Positions 34,295-42,795 of a DNA stretch of 64,000 bases are shown piece by piece (within the stretch, counting starts at the first letter, position 1; every line of letters starts with the position of its first letter). The DNA comes from CAKOSP01 sp964549115 (GTDB lineage: Bacteria; Bacillota_I; Bacilli_A; RF39; UBA660): positions 62,001 through 126,000 of the forward strand of contig CAZJTX010000001.1 in NCBI GenBank assembly GCA_964549115.1, read 5' to 3'. The translations under genes were made by a program, and so were the position numbers. The notes beneath the pieces were generated by a model. It was not told where the DNA came from, made no database searches, and saw nothing but the letters and a program-made list of their open reading frames with translations.

Positions 34295-35812
34295 TTAACT
34301 TACAATAACTGTTCTATAAACTCTAACAGCTCTGTTTCCTGCCCAGTCACTTACATCATAAGCTACGTAATATGTTCCTGCTTTAGATGTATCTACCGGA
34401 TTTATAACTTGGATTCTATATGTTATGTCACCGTCAACATCATCTTCTGCTGTTGCGCCCGCATCAATATAGTCATCATTTAAATCAACGTTTACTGTTT
34501 CTTCGCCTTCTAGTGTTATAACTGGTTTTGTTGTGTCTTCAACTTCTGGACGAGGTCCCTCATAACCGAAGTCGTCTCCAGTCATTCTTTGTTTTGTAAA
34601 TCCAAATTGAACTGATATTCTTTTACCGATAAATGATAAATCATAGTTATCAATATCTTGACCTTCTAAGAAAACATATACTCTTACTTTAGTAATACTA
34701 TTTGGAGCAAGTGTCATGAAAGCTGGTCTATTAACACTTTGTAAATCTCTATGTGTGTCTGTGAAATATGGATATGCTTTTAATTTATTATTTGTTATTG
34801 CTTCCATGTGTCCGTTATAAGCTTCACCATCATAAACGTTTACATGATCTGATACTGTTATAACATCTTGTACAGCATATGTTGGATAAGCTGCATCTTC
34901 TTCAATTAATCCACATGCGTTTTCCGAATATGAATCTTCATCATATACATCTATATCTGGAGTTTCGTCTACTCTTTCTCTACAGTTTGTTTCATAATAA
35001 TTGATTGCGCTTACAACGTGCTTTGTATCATTTGGTTCCCAAATTTGTGCATCTCTACAAATTCCGGTTATTCCATTATCAACATCAGGTTGTCCACCGT
35101 CTCCCACATTACATGTGATTCCGGTAATTTTATCTTGATCAGTTTCGGTTCCGATAACTCTTCCGATTTGAGCAAATGCTACTCTAATTGCGTTTTCAAT
35201 GCCTGTATCTTCTTCTCCAGCTTCTGCTACTTCAACTTTTGAACCTGCACCTGCTTCAACGCCTTCATCTCTGTCTGTAATTAGATAAATTGCTTCTTCG
35301 TCTAAAAGATCTCTATCTTCAATATAAGCTGTTGATCCAGTATTTTTCACAAATAAATCAAACGCCACATAACCGGCTTGTTCCGTTTGGCTTTGTTCGT
35401 GGTTATTTACTCGACTACTAATTAATCTAAATCCACCTGGTCCTGTTGCTGGTACTGGTGTATGACTTGCTTTTTCAAACAATTTTAGTCTTGAAGCTTC
35501 TAAGTCAATTTCACCTACTGACGACATTGGAATTAAACCATGTGTTCCGCCCCAACTATTAGTGTTACCTTCATATGAATCTATATTAAAATTATCTTCA
35601 TTTATAGTAACTGTTGTGTCCCATTTCCTTCCATCTAATGATAGCATCAGGCCATCTACAACTGCTACTTCAATATCGAATGAAGTTACAGTAACTGTTT
35701 GCATTCCTATAAACCATGCAAATGTTGCCACTAATAAGACAATTGCACTTAGTGCACTTATACCTACTAGATTTCTTACACGATTATCGTGTCTTTGATT
35801 TTTCTTGTTCAT
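34295..35812 (-). CDS. AWF-family surface protein with C-terminal Ig-like domain
   Basis: 505 residues, paralog of the 30.8-kb protein, sharing HDNRVRNLVGISALSAIVLL, FAWFIGMQ, TSFDIEV, SLDG, the WEPNDTKH segment and LEGQDIDNYD. The Ig-like C-terminal domain (about 425-505) contains NLNDDY-like DYIDAGATAEDDVDGDITYR and TSKAGTYYVAYDVSDWAGN, the DUF5011 pattern. Several extra Cys pairs are seen between 230 and 300. First gene of a unit that continues into the 44- and 545-residue genes. Promoter P1 upstream; Shine-Dalgarno GAGGGAGA. Presumed SipW-type substrate. Confidence 0.85.
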   Translation of the reverse strand: MNKKNQRHDNRVRNLVGISALSAIVLLVATFAWFIGMQTVTVTSFDIEVAVVDGLMLSLDGRKWDTTVTINEDNFNIDSYEGNTNSWGGTHGLIPMSSVGEIDLEASRLKLFEKASHTPVPATGPGGFRLISSRVNNHEQSQTEQAGYVAFDLFVKNTGSTAYIEDRDLLDEEAIYLITDRDEGVEAGAGSKVEVAEAGEEDTGIENAIRVAFAQIGRVIGTETDQDKITGITCNVGDGGQPDVDNGITGICRDAQIWEPNDTKHVVSAINYYETNCRERVDETPDIDVYDEDSYSENACGLIEEDAAYPTYAVQDVITVSDHVNVYDGEAYNGHMEAITNNKLKAYPYFTDTHRDLQSVNRPAFMTLAPNSITKVRVYVFLEGQDIDNYDLSFIGKRISVQFGFTKQRMTGDDFGYEGPRPEVEDTTKPVITLEGEETVNVDLNDDYIDAGATAEDDVDGDITYRIQVINPVDTSKAGTYYVAYDVSDWAGNRAVRVYRTVIVS

Positions 35813-35867
35813 CTTTCTCCCTCTCTTTTGTGAACTTTTGTAAAGTCCTCTTTTCTACTCTAATTAA

Positions 35868-35907
35868 AGTTTATCACATTACCATTTTTTGTCAATAATA
35901 ATTGACA
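35868..35907 (-). promoter_or_regulatory. promoter P1 of the AWF locus, with inverted repeat
   Basis: TTGACA, 16-base spacer ending TGTGA, TAAACT; GAGTAGA begins seven bases after the -10. A perfect inverted repeat TGTCAAT-N4-ATTGACA (35890-35907) overlaps the -35 box, as an operator would. Confidence 0.82.
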
Positions 35908-35923
35908 CAAATTAAAGTCTTTT

Positions 35924-36997
35924 TTAAAAATCTATATACCCCGCTAAGTCTTTTAATAAATCTATAGCAAGGAATATTGGTGCCCCCTCTGAGTTTGTTT
36001 CCAAACTATCTATATCTTGACCTTCTAACCAAACATAAATTCTCATTTTAGTAATTCCATTTGGTATTTGAAATATTGGATCAATGAATTGAGATTCCAT
36101 TATTGTTTCTTGAAATTGGAAATGTTCAGTATCTAAAGGTATTCCCGATCCTTCATGACCATTGGCATACTCTAGTCTTCTACCTTCTTTTATAATAGCG
36201 TATGTGGGTGATATTTCTCCATCTACTAATGTAACACCATAATCTGTATAAGCTCTTTCTATTGAAAGCGGTGAATGTTTTATTTTATTTGGTTCATATA
36301 TAACTGCCGCACAATCATTATTACATTTCAAGTTTTGAATATTTCTTATTTCATCATTTGATGAAGTGCTTCCTATTTTTAAAAATCCGAACCTTATAGA
36401 GTTAATAATACCATCCATCTCTATTCTTGATTCTTCATCCACGTCATCACCAAAATCTATATATGTTCCCTCATCTATATATAAGTTGTCGCTTTTAGGT
36501 GAACCACTCACATTTTTTAAAAATATATCAAATGCTAAATATGATTTATATAAATTAGATGAGTCCTCTGGCATATGAGCAGTATTTAAGAAACGGTAAA
36601 GTTTCCTATCTTTATCTCTTGCTTTAACTAATGTTCCTTCATATATTTCAAACTTATCTTGGTTGGGATGCTTTATCCCTATTGTAGATATTGGCCACAG
36701 TCCTTTAGCAGCCCATTGATTAGTGTTCGTTGGGTATCTTGTTTTTAAATTATCTATAATTGATTTTGAAGTAATTTCGACCGAATCTGAAAAATCGATT
36801 CCGTCTAAAGAAATAAATAAACCACTATTACTAGATACGTTCATTTCAAAGAATTTAATTTTAACATTCAAAGAAACAGAAAACCATGCATAAGTAACAA
36901 AGATTAGAAGCACTGTTGTTAAAAACAGTAGTGCTAAAACCATTGGCTTTTCTTTAAATTTATTTTTAAGATCTTTTAATTTTACTTCTTTTTTTAT
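35924..36997 (-). CDS. AWF-family protein without Ig-like domain, probable AUA start
   Basis: About 357 residues if started at 36997. Landmarks shared with the paralogs: YAWFSV after the helix, LFISLDG, an AVIYEPNKIKH block, TKMRIYVWLEGQDID. It ends soon after that block, so the C-terminal Ig-like domain is missing. Start: the first ATG (36943) falls inside the hydrophobic signal and would remove the basic N-terminus. Eighteen codons upstream, in frame, an ATA codon follows TTAGGAG by five bases and gives IKKEVKLKDLKNKFKEK before the helix, just what the paralogs have. Either AUA initiates, or an ATG has recently mutated to ATA. Confidence 0.75.
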   Translation of the reverse strand: MKKEVKLKDLKNKFKEKPMVLALLFLTTVLLIFVTYAWFSVSLNVKIKFFEMNVSSNSGLFISLDGIDFSDSVEITSKSIIDNLKTRYPTNTNQWAAKGLWPISTIGIKHPNQDKFEIYEGTLVKARDKDRKLYRFLNTAHMPEDSSNLYKSYLAFDIFLKNVSGSPKSDNLYIDEGTYIDFGDDVDEESRIEMDGIINSIRFGFLKIGSTSSNDEIRNIQNLKCNNDCAAVIYEPNKIKHSPLSIERAYTDYGVTLVDGEISPTYAIIKEGRRLEYANGHEGSGIPLDTEHFQFQETIMESQFIDPIFQIPNGITKMRIYVWLEGQDIDSLETNSEGAPIFLAIDLLKDLAGYIDF

Positions 36998-37005
36998 GAT
37001 AACTC

Positions 37006-38448
37006 CTAATCTTCTACTATGACTGTTCTAATAACTTCTTCTGCCCAGTTACCTGCCCAGTCTCTTACGTTGTATCTAACTACATATGTACCCTCTACAT
37101 TTGTATTTACATGGTTTTGAACAACAATATGTTCAGTTATATCTCCTTCTAAATTATCATCTGCCGTTGCACCTTCATCTGTATATGTCGAACCAGTTGC
37201 TATACGTACAATCGGGTCTCCTATTAATGTAATTACAGGAGGAGTAACGTCTCTTGCTGGTGCTATATCTGGACCATCATAATCGAAGTCTTCCTCGGTT
37301 AAACGATCTTTGGTAAATCCAAAATGAACTGATATCCTTTTACCTATTGCAGCATAATCATAATTGTCAATATCTTGACCCTCTATATAAATATATACCC
37401 TTACTTTAGTAATACTATTTGGTGCAAGTGTCATAAATGTTGGTCTTCTAACACCAGGCATATCTCTGTTTGTATCTGTAAAATATGGATATTTCATAAC
37501 TTTAGGACTTGGAGCATAACTGTTATATTCTTGACCATCGTATATATCAACATTATCTGATGACATTAATTCTTGTCTTATAGCATATGTCGGATAATAT
37601 GTTTCATCTTCTAATTGGTGACACTTATCTGATGAATATGCTGTTGGCATATGTATTTGGGTTCCTACCCTTCTTCTACATGTTGCATCATAAAATTTAA
37701 TTGCGTTTTCAACATGATATATATCATTTGGTTCCCAAATTTGACCTATTCTACAAATTCCTGTAATGCCGTCCTTAATTGAAGGAACTCCAACATCATT
37801 CGCGTTACATGTTATTGATGTAATTAACTCTTGATCTGTTACAGCTGCTGATACTCTTCCGATTTGAGCAAAAGCTACTCTTACTGAATTTTCTATACCA
37901 GTATTTGCTATACCAGTCTCGGCAACATTAACTTCTGATTCAATAGATAAGTATATTGCTTCTTCATTTAATACATCGTCTATTTCAAAATATTTTGGTC
38001 CCGAGAAATTTTTAATAAATAAGTCAAACGCTACATAACCGTCCGCTTCGGCTTCACCAGTATTGTGAACTCTACTTGCCATAATTCTATGTCCACCCGA
38101 AGTAGCTGTAAAACTAGATTTTTCAAAAAATACTAGCCTTGATGAATTAACATCAACTTCACCAATAGTAGACATTGGTATAAGTCCTCTTCCACCCCAC
38201 CTATTCGTATGTCCTGGATAAGACACTTCATCTACTGTTTCTTTAGTTATGCTCACAGTTGTGTTCCATTTTTTACCATCAAGTGACAATAACAAACTAT
38301 CCGTTGCAGCTATTTCAATATCAAATGATGTCACACTAACTATTTGCATTCCTATAAACCAAGCAAATGTTGTTACAAGCAATAATATAGCTGTTATTGT
38401 TGTAACTGTTATTAATTTCTTTAATCTTTTCGTATCTTTTTTAGTCAT
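37006..38448 (-). CDS. AWF-family surface protein with C-terminal Ig-like domain
   Basis: 480 residues, third gene of the P3 unit. N-terminus TKKDTKRLKKL, helix ending TFAWFIGMQ, TSFDIEIAATDSLLLSLDG. Ectodomain landmarks IGRVSAA, ICRIGQIWEPND, YIYIEGQDIDNYD, HFGFTKDRL. The YDGP linker precedes a DUF5011-type domain (about 405-480) with YTDEGATADDNLEGDITEH and a NVEGTYVVRYNVRDWAGNW end. Very close to the 38.5-kb neighbour, so a recent tandem duplication is likely. Shine-Dalgarno AGGAGAT; ten bases after the previous stop. Confidence 0.85.
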   Translation of the reverse strand: MTKKDTKRLKKLITVTTITAILLLVTTFAWFIGMQIVSVTSFDIEIAATDSLLLSLDGKKWNTTVSITKETVDEVSYPGHTNRWGGRGLIPMSTIGEVDVNSSRLVFFEKSSFTATSGGHRIMASRVHNTGEAEADGYVAFDLFIKNFSGPKYFEIDDVLNEEAIYLSIESEVNVAETGIANTGIENSVRVAFAQIGRVSAAVTDQELITSITCNANDVGVPSIKDGITGICRIGQIWEPNDIYHVENAIKFYDATCRRRVGTQIHMPTAYSSDKCHQLEDETYYPTYAIRQELMSSDNVDIYDGQEYNSYAPSPKVMKYPYFTDTNRDMPGVRRPTFMTLAPNSITKVRVYIYIEGQDIDNYDYAAIGKRISVHFGFTKDRLTEEDFDYDGPDIAPARDVTPPVITLIGDPIVRIATGSTYTDEGATADDNLEGDITEHIVVQNHVNTNVEGTYVVRYNVRDWAGNWAEEVIRTVIVED

Positions 38449-38458
38449 TTGCTATCTC

Positions 38459-39898
38459 CTATTCAACTATTACAGTTCTAGTAACTTCATCTGCCCAGTT
38501 ACCTGCCCAGTCTCTTACGTTATATCTAACTATATATGTTCCTGTTTCCGCAGTGTTGACAGGATTATTTACAACTATATAAGGAGTTATATCTCCGTCT
38601 ATATTATCACTTGCTGTTGCACCTAAGTCGTCATATGTTGATCCTTGATTAATAGTTATTTCATCTAAACCATTTAATAATATAATTGGTTTAATTGTAT
38701 CTCTTAGAGGTTCTAAATTCGGTCCTTCGTATCCAATATCGTCTTCAGTAAATCTTTGTTTTGTAAATCCGAATTTAACTGATAATTTTCTTCCTATTGA
38801 AGCATAATCATAATTATCTACATCTTGACCTTCTAAATATACATATACTCTTACTTTAGTAATACTATTTGGAGCCAAATACATAATAGGTAGTCTTTCA
38901 ACACCTTCTAATTCTTTATCTGTATCTGTAAAATAAGGAACGCTAAATAACTTAGTACTACCCTCATATGTATTATATGCTGGTCCATCGTATATATTTA
39001 CATAATCACTTGATGCAATAGGTTCACTAACTACATATGTTGGGTACGCTACTCCATCAACTATAGGATTACAAGTTCCACCATAAGATTCTGGTAATCT
39101 TGAATTTCCTCCAGTTCTTTTTAAACAATGAGTATCATACCAATCTATAGCTCCCGCCACGTGCTTAGTATCATTTGGTTCCCAAATTGATGCAGCTCTA
39201 CATATTCCTGTTACTCCATCAACTATACTAGGTTTACCTTCTCCATCTGGATTACATGATATAGAAGCAATTTTTTCTTGATCTAATTCTGTACCTATAA
39301 CTCTTCCGATTTGAGCAAAAGCTACACGTACCGAATTTTCTAGTCCTGTATCTTCAACTCCACCATCTATAGCAACTTCTACAGATGAATCAACAGATAA
39401 ATAAATTCCTTCTTCATCTAATAAATTATATTCTGGAGTATAAGCACTTCCTGTCATATTTCTAACAAACAAGTCAAATACTACATAACCATCTGCTTCT
39501 TTGTCTCCTGTATTTTCTACTCTACTTGCCATTAAACTATGGCCACCAGGTATAGCAGTTATTCCTGCCTTTTCAAAAAGCATTAATCTAGATGTATTCA
39601 CATCAATTTGTCCAATTGTTGACATCGGTTCTAATCCGCCGCCTGACCACCAATTAGTATGATTTGGATATGATACATTTTCTAAATTTTCTCGGTTAAT
39701 ACTTACCGTAGTATCCCAGCTCACTCCATCTAGTGATAATAATAAGTTTTCAGCTGCTGCAATATCAATATCAAATGATGATACCATTACTGATTGCATT
39801 CCAATAAACCAACCAAATGCAGTAAAGATTAATACTACCGCACTTAAAGCCATTAGAATCAACTGACGTCTTATTTTAATTGTACTTTCTTTCTTCAT
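38459..39898 (-). CDS. AWF-family surface protein with C-terminal Ig-like domain
   Basis: 479 residues, second gene of the P3 unit. Helix ending FGWFIGMQ (Gly in place of Ala in the AWF mark), then SSFDIDIAAAENLLLSLDG. It shares IGRVIGT, CRAASIWEPND, VYLEGQDVDNYD and FGFTKQRF, then a YEGP linker and a DUF5011-type domain ending AETGTYIVRYNVRDWAGNW. Excellent ribosome site AAGGAGG. The three P3 paralogs differ mainly between 150 and 300, where the Cys-bearing loops lie, suggesting these are the variable exposed parts. Confidence 0.85.
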   Translation of the reverse strand: MKKESTIKIRRQLILMALSAVVLIFTAFGWFIGMQSVMVSSFDIDIAAAENLLLSLDGVSWDTTVSINRENLENVSYPNHTNWWSGGGLEPMSTIGQIDVNTSRLMLFEKAGITAIPGGHSLMASRVENTGDKEADGYVVFDLFVRNMTGSAYTPEYNLLDEEGIYLSVDSSVEVAIDGGVEDTGLENSVRVAFAQIGRVIGTELDQEKIASISCNPDGEGKPSIVDGVTGICRAASIWEPNDTKHVAGAIDWYDTHCLKRTGGNSRLPESYGGTCNPIVDGVAYPTYVVSEPIASSDYVNIYDGPAYNTYEGSTKLFSVPYFTDTDKELEGVERLPIMYLAPNSITKVRVYVYLEGQDVDNYDYASIGRKLSVKFGFTKQRFTEDDIGYEGPNLEPLRDTIKPIILLNGLDEITINQGSTYDDLGATASDNIDGDITPYIVVNNPVNTAETGTYIVRYNVRDWAGNWADEVTRTVIVE

Positions 39899-39907
39899 TT
39901 GTCCTCC

Positions 39908-40603
39908 TTATTTTTCAATTAACTCTGAGTTAAATTGCATACTTATTTTAATATGTCCCCCAATTAAATTATCTGTGCAATCTGGGTCTCTACCTTCTAA
40001 CCAGATTACAACTGTATATTTATCTATATCTCCTGGTGAAAAATGTTTTACTTGCTCCATCATTACCCAATCATCTTTTTTAAAAGGTTCAGTTTCAGGC
40101 TCTGGCCTTCCGTTTCTTCCCATTTTTGCAAATGTTGTTTCTTCACCATTTCTAAATATTTTTATTCTTATTGCTTCGTCCACATTTTTTATAACATTTT
40201 CTATATTAACCTCATACCAATAGTCTGAAACGTTTTCTCCGGTATTTTCAACAAAAAATGTATAAGAAACATAATTGTCTCCATTATTAGATCCACCTTC
40301 GTGTTCTTCTAAACCAGGTGGCAACCATTTACCAGACATATTATCAAATGATTCTAATGATTCAGCAAATAATTCAGAGCGGTATACTTTATAAGTCGGA
40401 TCATCGTATATGATGATTCCCTTTTCATAATATAGATTTCTATCTAACATAATCGTAAAACCCCAGCTGGTGTATAAAACACTAATAACTAGATACAAAA
40501 TAAAAAGCAAAAACAAAACGCCAACGACTACCCACTTAAGTCGTTTTCGTCTTTTTCGCTTCTTGTTTACAGCAATGGCTTTTTCACGAATGTCTTTATC
40601 CAT
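39908..40603 (-). CDS. short divergent AWF-locus protein
   Basis: 231 residues and first gene of the P3 unit. A strongly basic N-terminus (NKKRKRRKRLK) precedes the helix (about 24-44). The AWF mark is replaced by LYTSWGFTIML. The C-terminal strand block VVIWLEGRDPDCTDNLIGG followed by IKISMQF is the counterpart of LEGQDIDNYD...VKFGF in the paralogs, so it is a shortened relative. There is no Ig-like domain. As a small, first-made member it might be the base or initiator subunit of a fibre; this is speculation. Shine-Dalgarno AAAGGGA. Confidence 0.75.
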   Translation of the reverse strand: MDKDIREKAIAVNKKRKRRKRLKWVVVGVLFLLFILYLVISVLYTSWGFTIMLDRNLYYEKGIIIYDDPTYKVYRSELFAESLESFDNMSGKWLPPGLEEHEGGSNNGDNYVSYTFFVENTGENVSDYWYEVNIENVIKNVDEAIRIKIFRNGEETTFAKMGRNGRPEPETEPFKKDDWVMMEQVKHFSPGDIDKYTVVIWLEGRDPDCTDNLIGGHIKISMQFNSELIEK

Positions 40604-40637
40604 ATCTTTCCCTTTACTATACTCTACTCTTATAATA

Positions 40638-40665
40638 ATTTTATCACAGGATTGCGTATTGTCAA
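40638..40665 (-). promoter_or_regulatory. promoter P3 of the AWF locus
   Basis: TTGACA, 16-base spacer ending TGTGA, TAAAAT; GAGTAGA begins eight bases after the -10. Same plan as P1 and P2 but without a full inverted repeat at the -35. Drives the four-gene unit 40.6 to 35.9 kb. Confidence 0.82.
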
Positions 40666-40691
40666 TTATTTCAATAAAAAAGACTAGTTTT

Positions 40692-40991
40692 TTATTTATA
40701 AAATATTTTTTCTAATCTATTTTTAATTTTTTCAGCGTCTTTTAACTTTAATATTTCATCTATTTGTTCTTTTTTATAAAGGTTTTTTAACACCCCTTCA
40801 TAGTACTCTAATTTATCTGATACTTGATTTATAGTTTTACTAATGAAACTTCTAGAAACTTTGTTAATGTCCGCTATTTCTTGAAGAGATAAATTCTCTT
40901 CATAATATAATCTATATATCTCTTTTTGATTATCAGTAAATAAATCTTTATAAATATCAAATAATTTATTAAAGTATATTAACTTATCCAT
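40692..40991 (-). CDS. ylxM: YlxM-like helix-turn-helix protein of the SRP system
   Basis: 99 residues, all helical, with a sigma-70 region-4-like helix-turn-helix (NLSLQEIADINKVSRSFISKT, quoted core SLQEIADINKVS). YlxM (p13) proteins sit next to ffh or ftsY in Firmicutes and Mollicutes and stimulate the SRP GTPases in some species. Here it follows ftsY by one base. The stop is close to a weak A/T-rich hairpin near 40675-40692. Confidence 0.9.
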   Translation of the reverse strand: MDKLIYFNKLFDIYKDLFTDNQKEIYRLYYEENLSLQEIADINKVSRSFISKTINQVSDKLEYYEGVLKNLYKKEQIDEILKLKDAEKIKNRLEKIFYK

Positions 40992-40992
40992 C

Positions 40993-41961
40993 TTATATCA
41001 CATCCTTAAATAATCCATATATATAATTTTCTAAATCAAATGTTTTTAAGTCCTCCATTTTTTCTCCTAGACCTACAAACTTAACTGGTATATTTACTTT
41101 TTCTTTTATAGCTAAAACAATTCCACCTTTAGCTGTTCCGTCTAACTTTGTTAGTATTATACCACTTACATTAGTAATTTCTTTAAAGCTCTCCGCTTGC
41201 AATATTCCATTTTGACCAGTAGTAGCATCTATTACTAATAATGTCTCATGAGGAGCATTTTCTATCTTACTATTTATAACTTTATTTATCTTTTCTAATT
41301 CGTTCATTAGATTAACTTTGTTTTCTAATCTACCCGCGGTATCTATTAATACTATATCAACCTTTTCTTCTATTGCATAATCTAGTCCATCAAATATAAC
41401 ACTAGCTGGATCATTATCTTCTTTTCCAAAAAATAAACTCTTAGTTCTATCTGCCCATATTTTTAGTTGTTCTGTTGCTCCCGCTCTAAAAGTATCTCCT
41501 GCTATCATTAAAACTTTTTTATTTTCCAATTTATATTTATGAGCCAGTTTAGCAATTGAAGTAGTTTTGCCTACTCCATTAACTCCCACTACTAATATAA
41601 TCGTAGGACCTTCTTCTACTTCATTTATTTTATCGGTTAAAATTCCTTCATCTACATATATAATAAATAACTCATCAACTATAACTTCTTTTAAATCCTC
41701 GGTGGATTTAATATTTTCACTCTTTACTCTTTTTCTTAATCTCTCAATAAAATCCATAACAGTGTTTATTCCAATATCGGCCATTATTAATATATTTTCT
41801 AATTCCTCAAAATATTCTTCTGTAATAACTTTATGCTTTTTACTTAAATTTATTAGTTTAGAAGAAAACTCTTCTCTTGTTTTCTCTAATCCATCATAAT
41901 AAATATCCGCCTCGGAATCTTTTGTTTTTAAAATTGATTTAATTTTTTTGAAAAAACCCAC
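40993..41961 (-). CDS. ftsY: signal recognition particle receptor FtsY
   Basis: 322-residue SRP GTPase receptor that docks ribosome-nascent chains at the membrane. N domain about 20-100; G domain with G1 GVNGVGKTTSIAKLA, closed loop GDTFRAGATEQLK, G3 DTAGRL, G4 TKLDGTAKGG and GLGEKMEDL near the end. The acidic A domain is nearly absent; a short MGFFKKIKSIL helix takes its place, as in other small genomes. The frame is open to 41970, but GTG 41961 follows AGGTGA by five bases. Confidence 0.95.
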   Translation of the reverse strand: MGFFKKIKSILKTKDSEADIYYDGLEKTREEFSSKLINLSKKHKVITEEYFEELENILIMADIGINTVMDFIERLRKRVKSENIKSTEDLKEVIVDELFIIYVDEGILTDKINEVEEGPTIILVVGVNGVGKTTSIAKLAHKYKLENKKVLMIAGDTFRAGATEQLKIWADRTKSLFFGKEDNDPASVIFDGLDYAIEEKVDIVLIDTAGRLENKVNLMNELEKINKVINSKIENAPHETLLVIDATTGQNGILQAESFKEITNVSGIILTKLDGTAKGGIVLAIKEKVNIPVKFVGLGEKMEDLKTFDLENYIYGLFKDVI

Positions 41962-42014
41962 ATAAATCACCTAATATTATTTTAACAAATTATAGAAAAA
42001 ATAGTAAGTTACTC

Positions 42015-42050
42015 CAAACAAAAAATCAGTATTAAACTGATTTTTGTTTT
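42015..42050 (-). terminator. terminator of the 197-residue unknown gene
   Basis: Ten-base stem AAAAATCAGT / ACTGATTTTT with a five-base loop and a U-rich tail on the minus strand. Confidence 0.85.
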
Positions 42051-42053
42051 GTC

Positions 42054-42647
42054 TTATCTTCTTTTACTTTGAATTTGTTCTAACTCTTCATTTTCTATTA
42101 TTTTAGTTTTTACTAAATCTTCTATTTCTGGAGTTACATTCAAAGTCGTCATTAAATAAAATTCGGGTCCTAATTTAGAAAAGTTGAAAATTATTTCCCT
42201 TACTGTTTCTAAAGAAGCTCTATCCTTGTTTTGATCCAGCAATATCCCAACAGCTTCTTCGTATGACAAATCACTTTCTAATCCTTCCATAATGTTTAAA
42301 GCTGATTCAATTTGTTTTTCCCAAGTATAGTTTTTAAATACTAAATCTAAAACATACTTATTCCACTCTTTTATTCTCTCAGGATATATTAAACTTTCTC
42401 CTCTTTTTAATAAAGCGGCAGCATTATCCCCAATCTTTTTAACTTCTCTTAACGATTTATGATATTGATCATATCCTTCTTTCGTCATACCATGCACTTC
42501 CATGTAGGCAGCATCCATAGTAATAGAACCAGAAAAGAACACTTTCCCCTTATAAGTTAGGGCTGTTAATTTGTCTTCTTTACCAGCTTCTAGCAATTCA
42601 TTAATTACATTTTCTAAATCGGGATCTCTAAAATTTATATTATTCAT
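42054..42647 (-). CDS. cytosolic helical protein of unknown function
   Basis: 197 residues, mostly helical, charged, no membrane segment; it begins NNINFRDPDLENVINELL and contains KVFFSGSITMDAAYMEVHGM. No family recognised. A strong ribosome site (GGGGG), its own good promoter (TTGACA-16-TATAAT, 42674-42701) and its own terminator show it is a real single-gene unit with potentially high expression. Confidence 0.72.
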   Translation of the reverse strand: MNNINFRDPDLENVINELLEAGKEDKLTALTYKGKVFFSGSITMDAAYMEVHGMTKEGYDQYHKSLREVKKIGDNAAALLKRGESLIYPERIKEWNKYVLDLVFKNYTWEKQIESALNIMEGLESDLSYEEAVGILLDQNKDRASLETVREIIFNFSKLGPEFYLMTTLNVTPEIEDLVKTKIIENEELEQIQSKRR

Positions 42648-42673
42648 CGTTATCCCCCTTTCTTAAGTGTGTT

Positions 42674-42701
42674 ATTATACCAATTTATATCGTTTTGTCA
42701 A
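42674..42701 (-). promoter_or_regulatory. promoter of the 197-residue unknown gene
   Basis: TTGACA, 16-base spacer, TATAAT, both boxes perfect; divergent from the RNase J promoter about 25 bases away. Confidence 0.85.
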
Positions 42702-42723
42702 TATTTTAATATCTTTAAAAATA

Positions 42724-42752
42724 TGGACATTCATAAAAATTTAGTGTATAAT
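42724..42752 (+). promoter_or_regulatory. promoter of the RNase J gene
   Basis: TGGACA, 17-base spacer, TATAAT; the leader would be about 37 bases to the TTG start. Confidence 0.8.
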
Positions 42753-42795
42753 ACATTTGTTATTAAAACTTTATAAACGAAAGAAGGAATCTATA

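Noticed and set aside
35890..35907. The inverted repeat at 35.9 kb as terminator of the upstream P3 operon
   Set aside because: No T-run follows on the minus strand, and its position exactly over the P1 -35 box, repeated at P2, fits an operator better.
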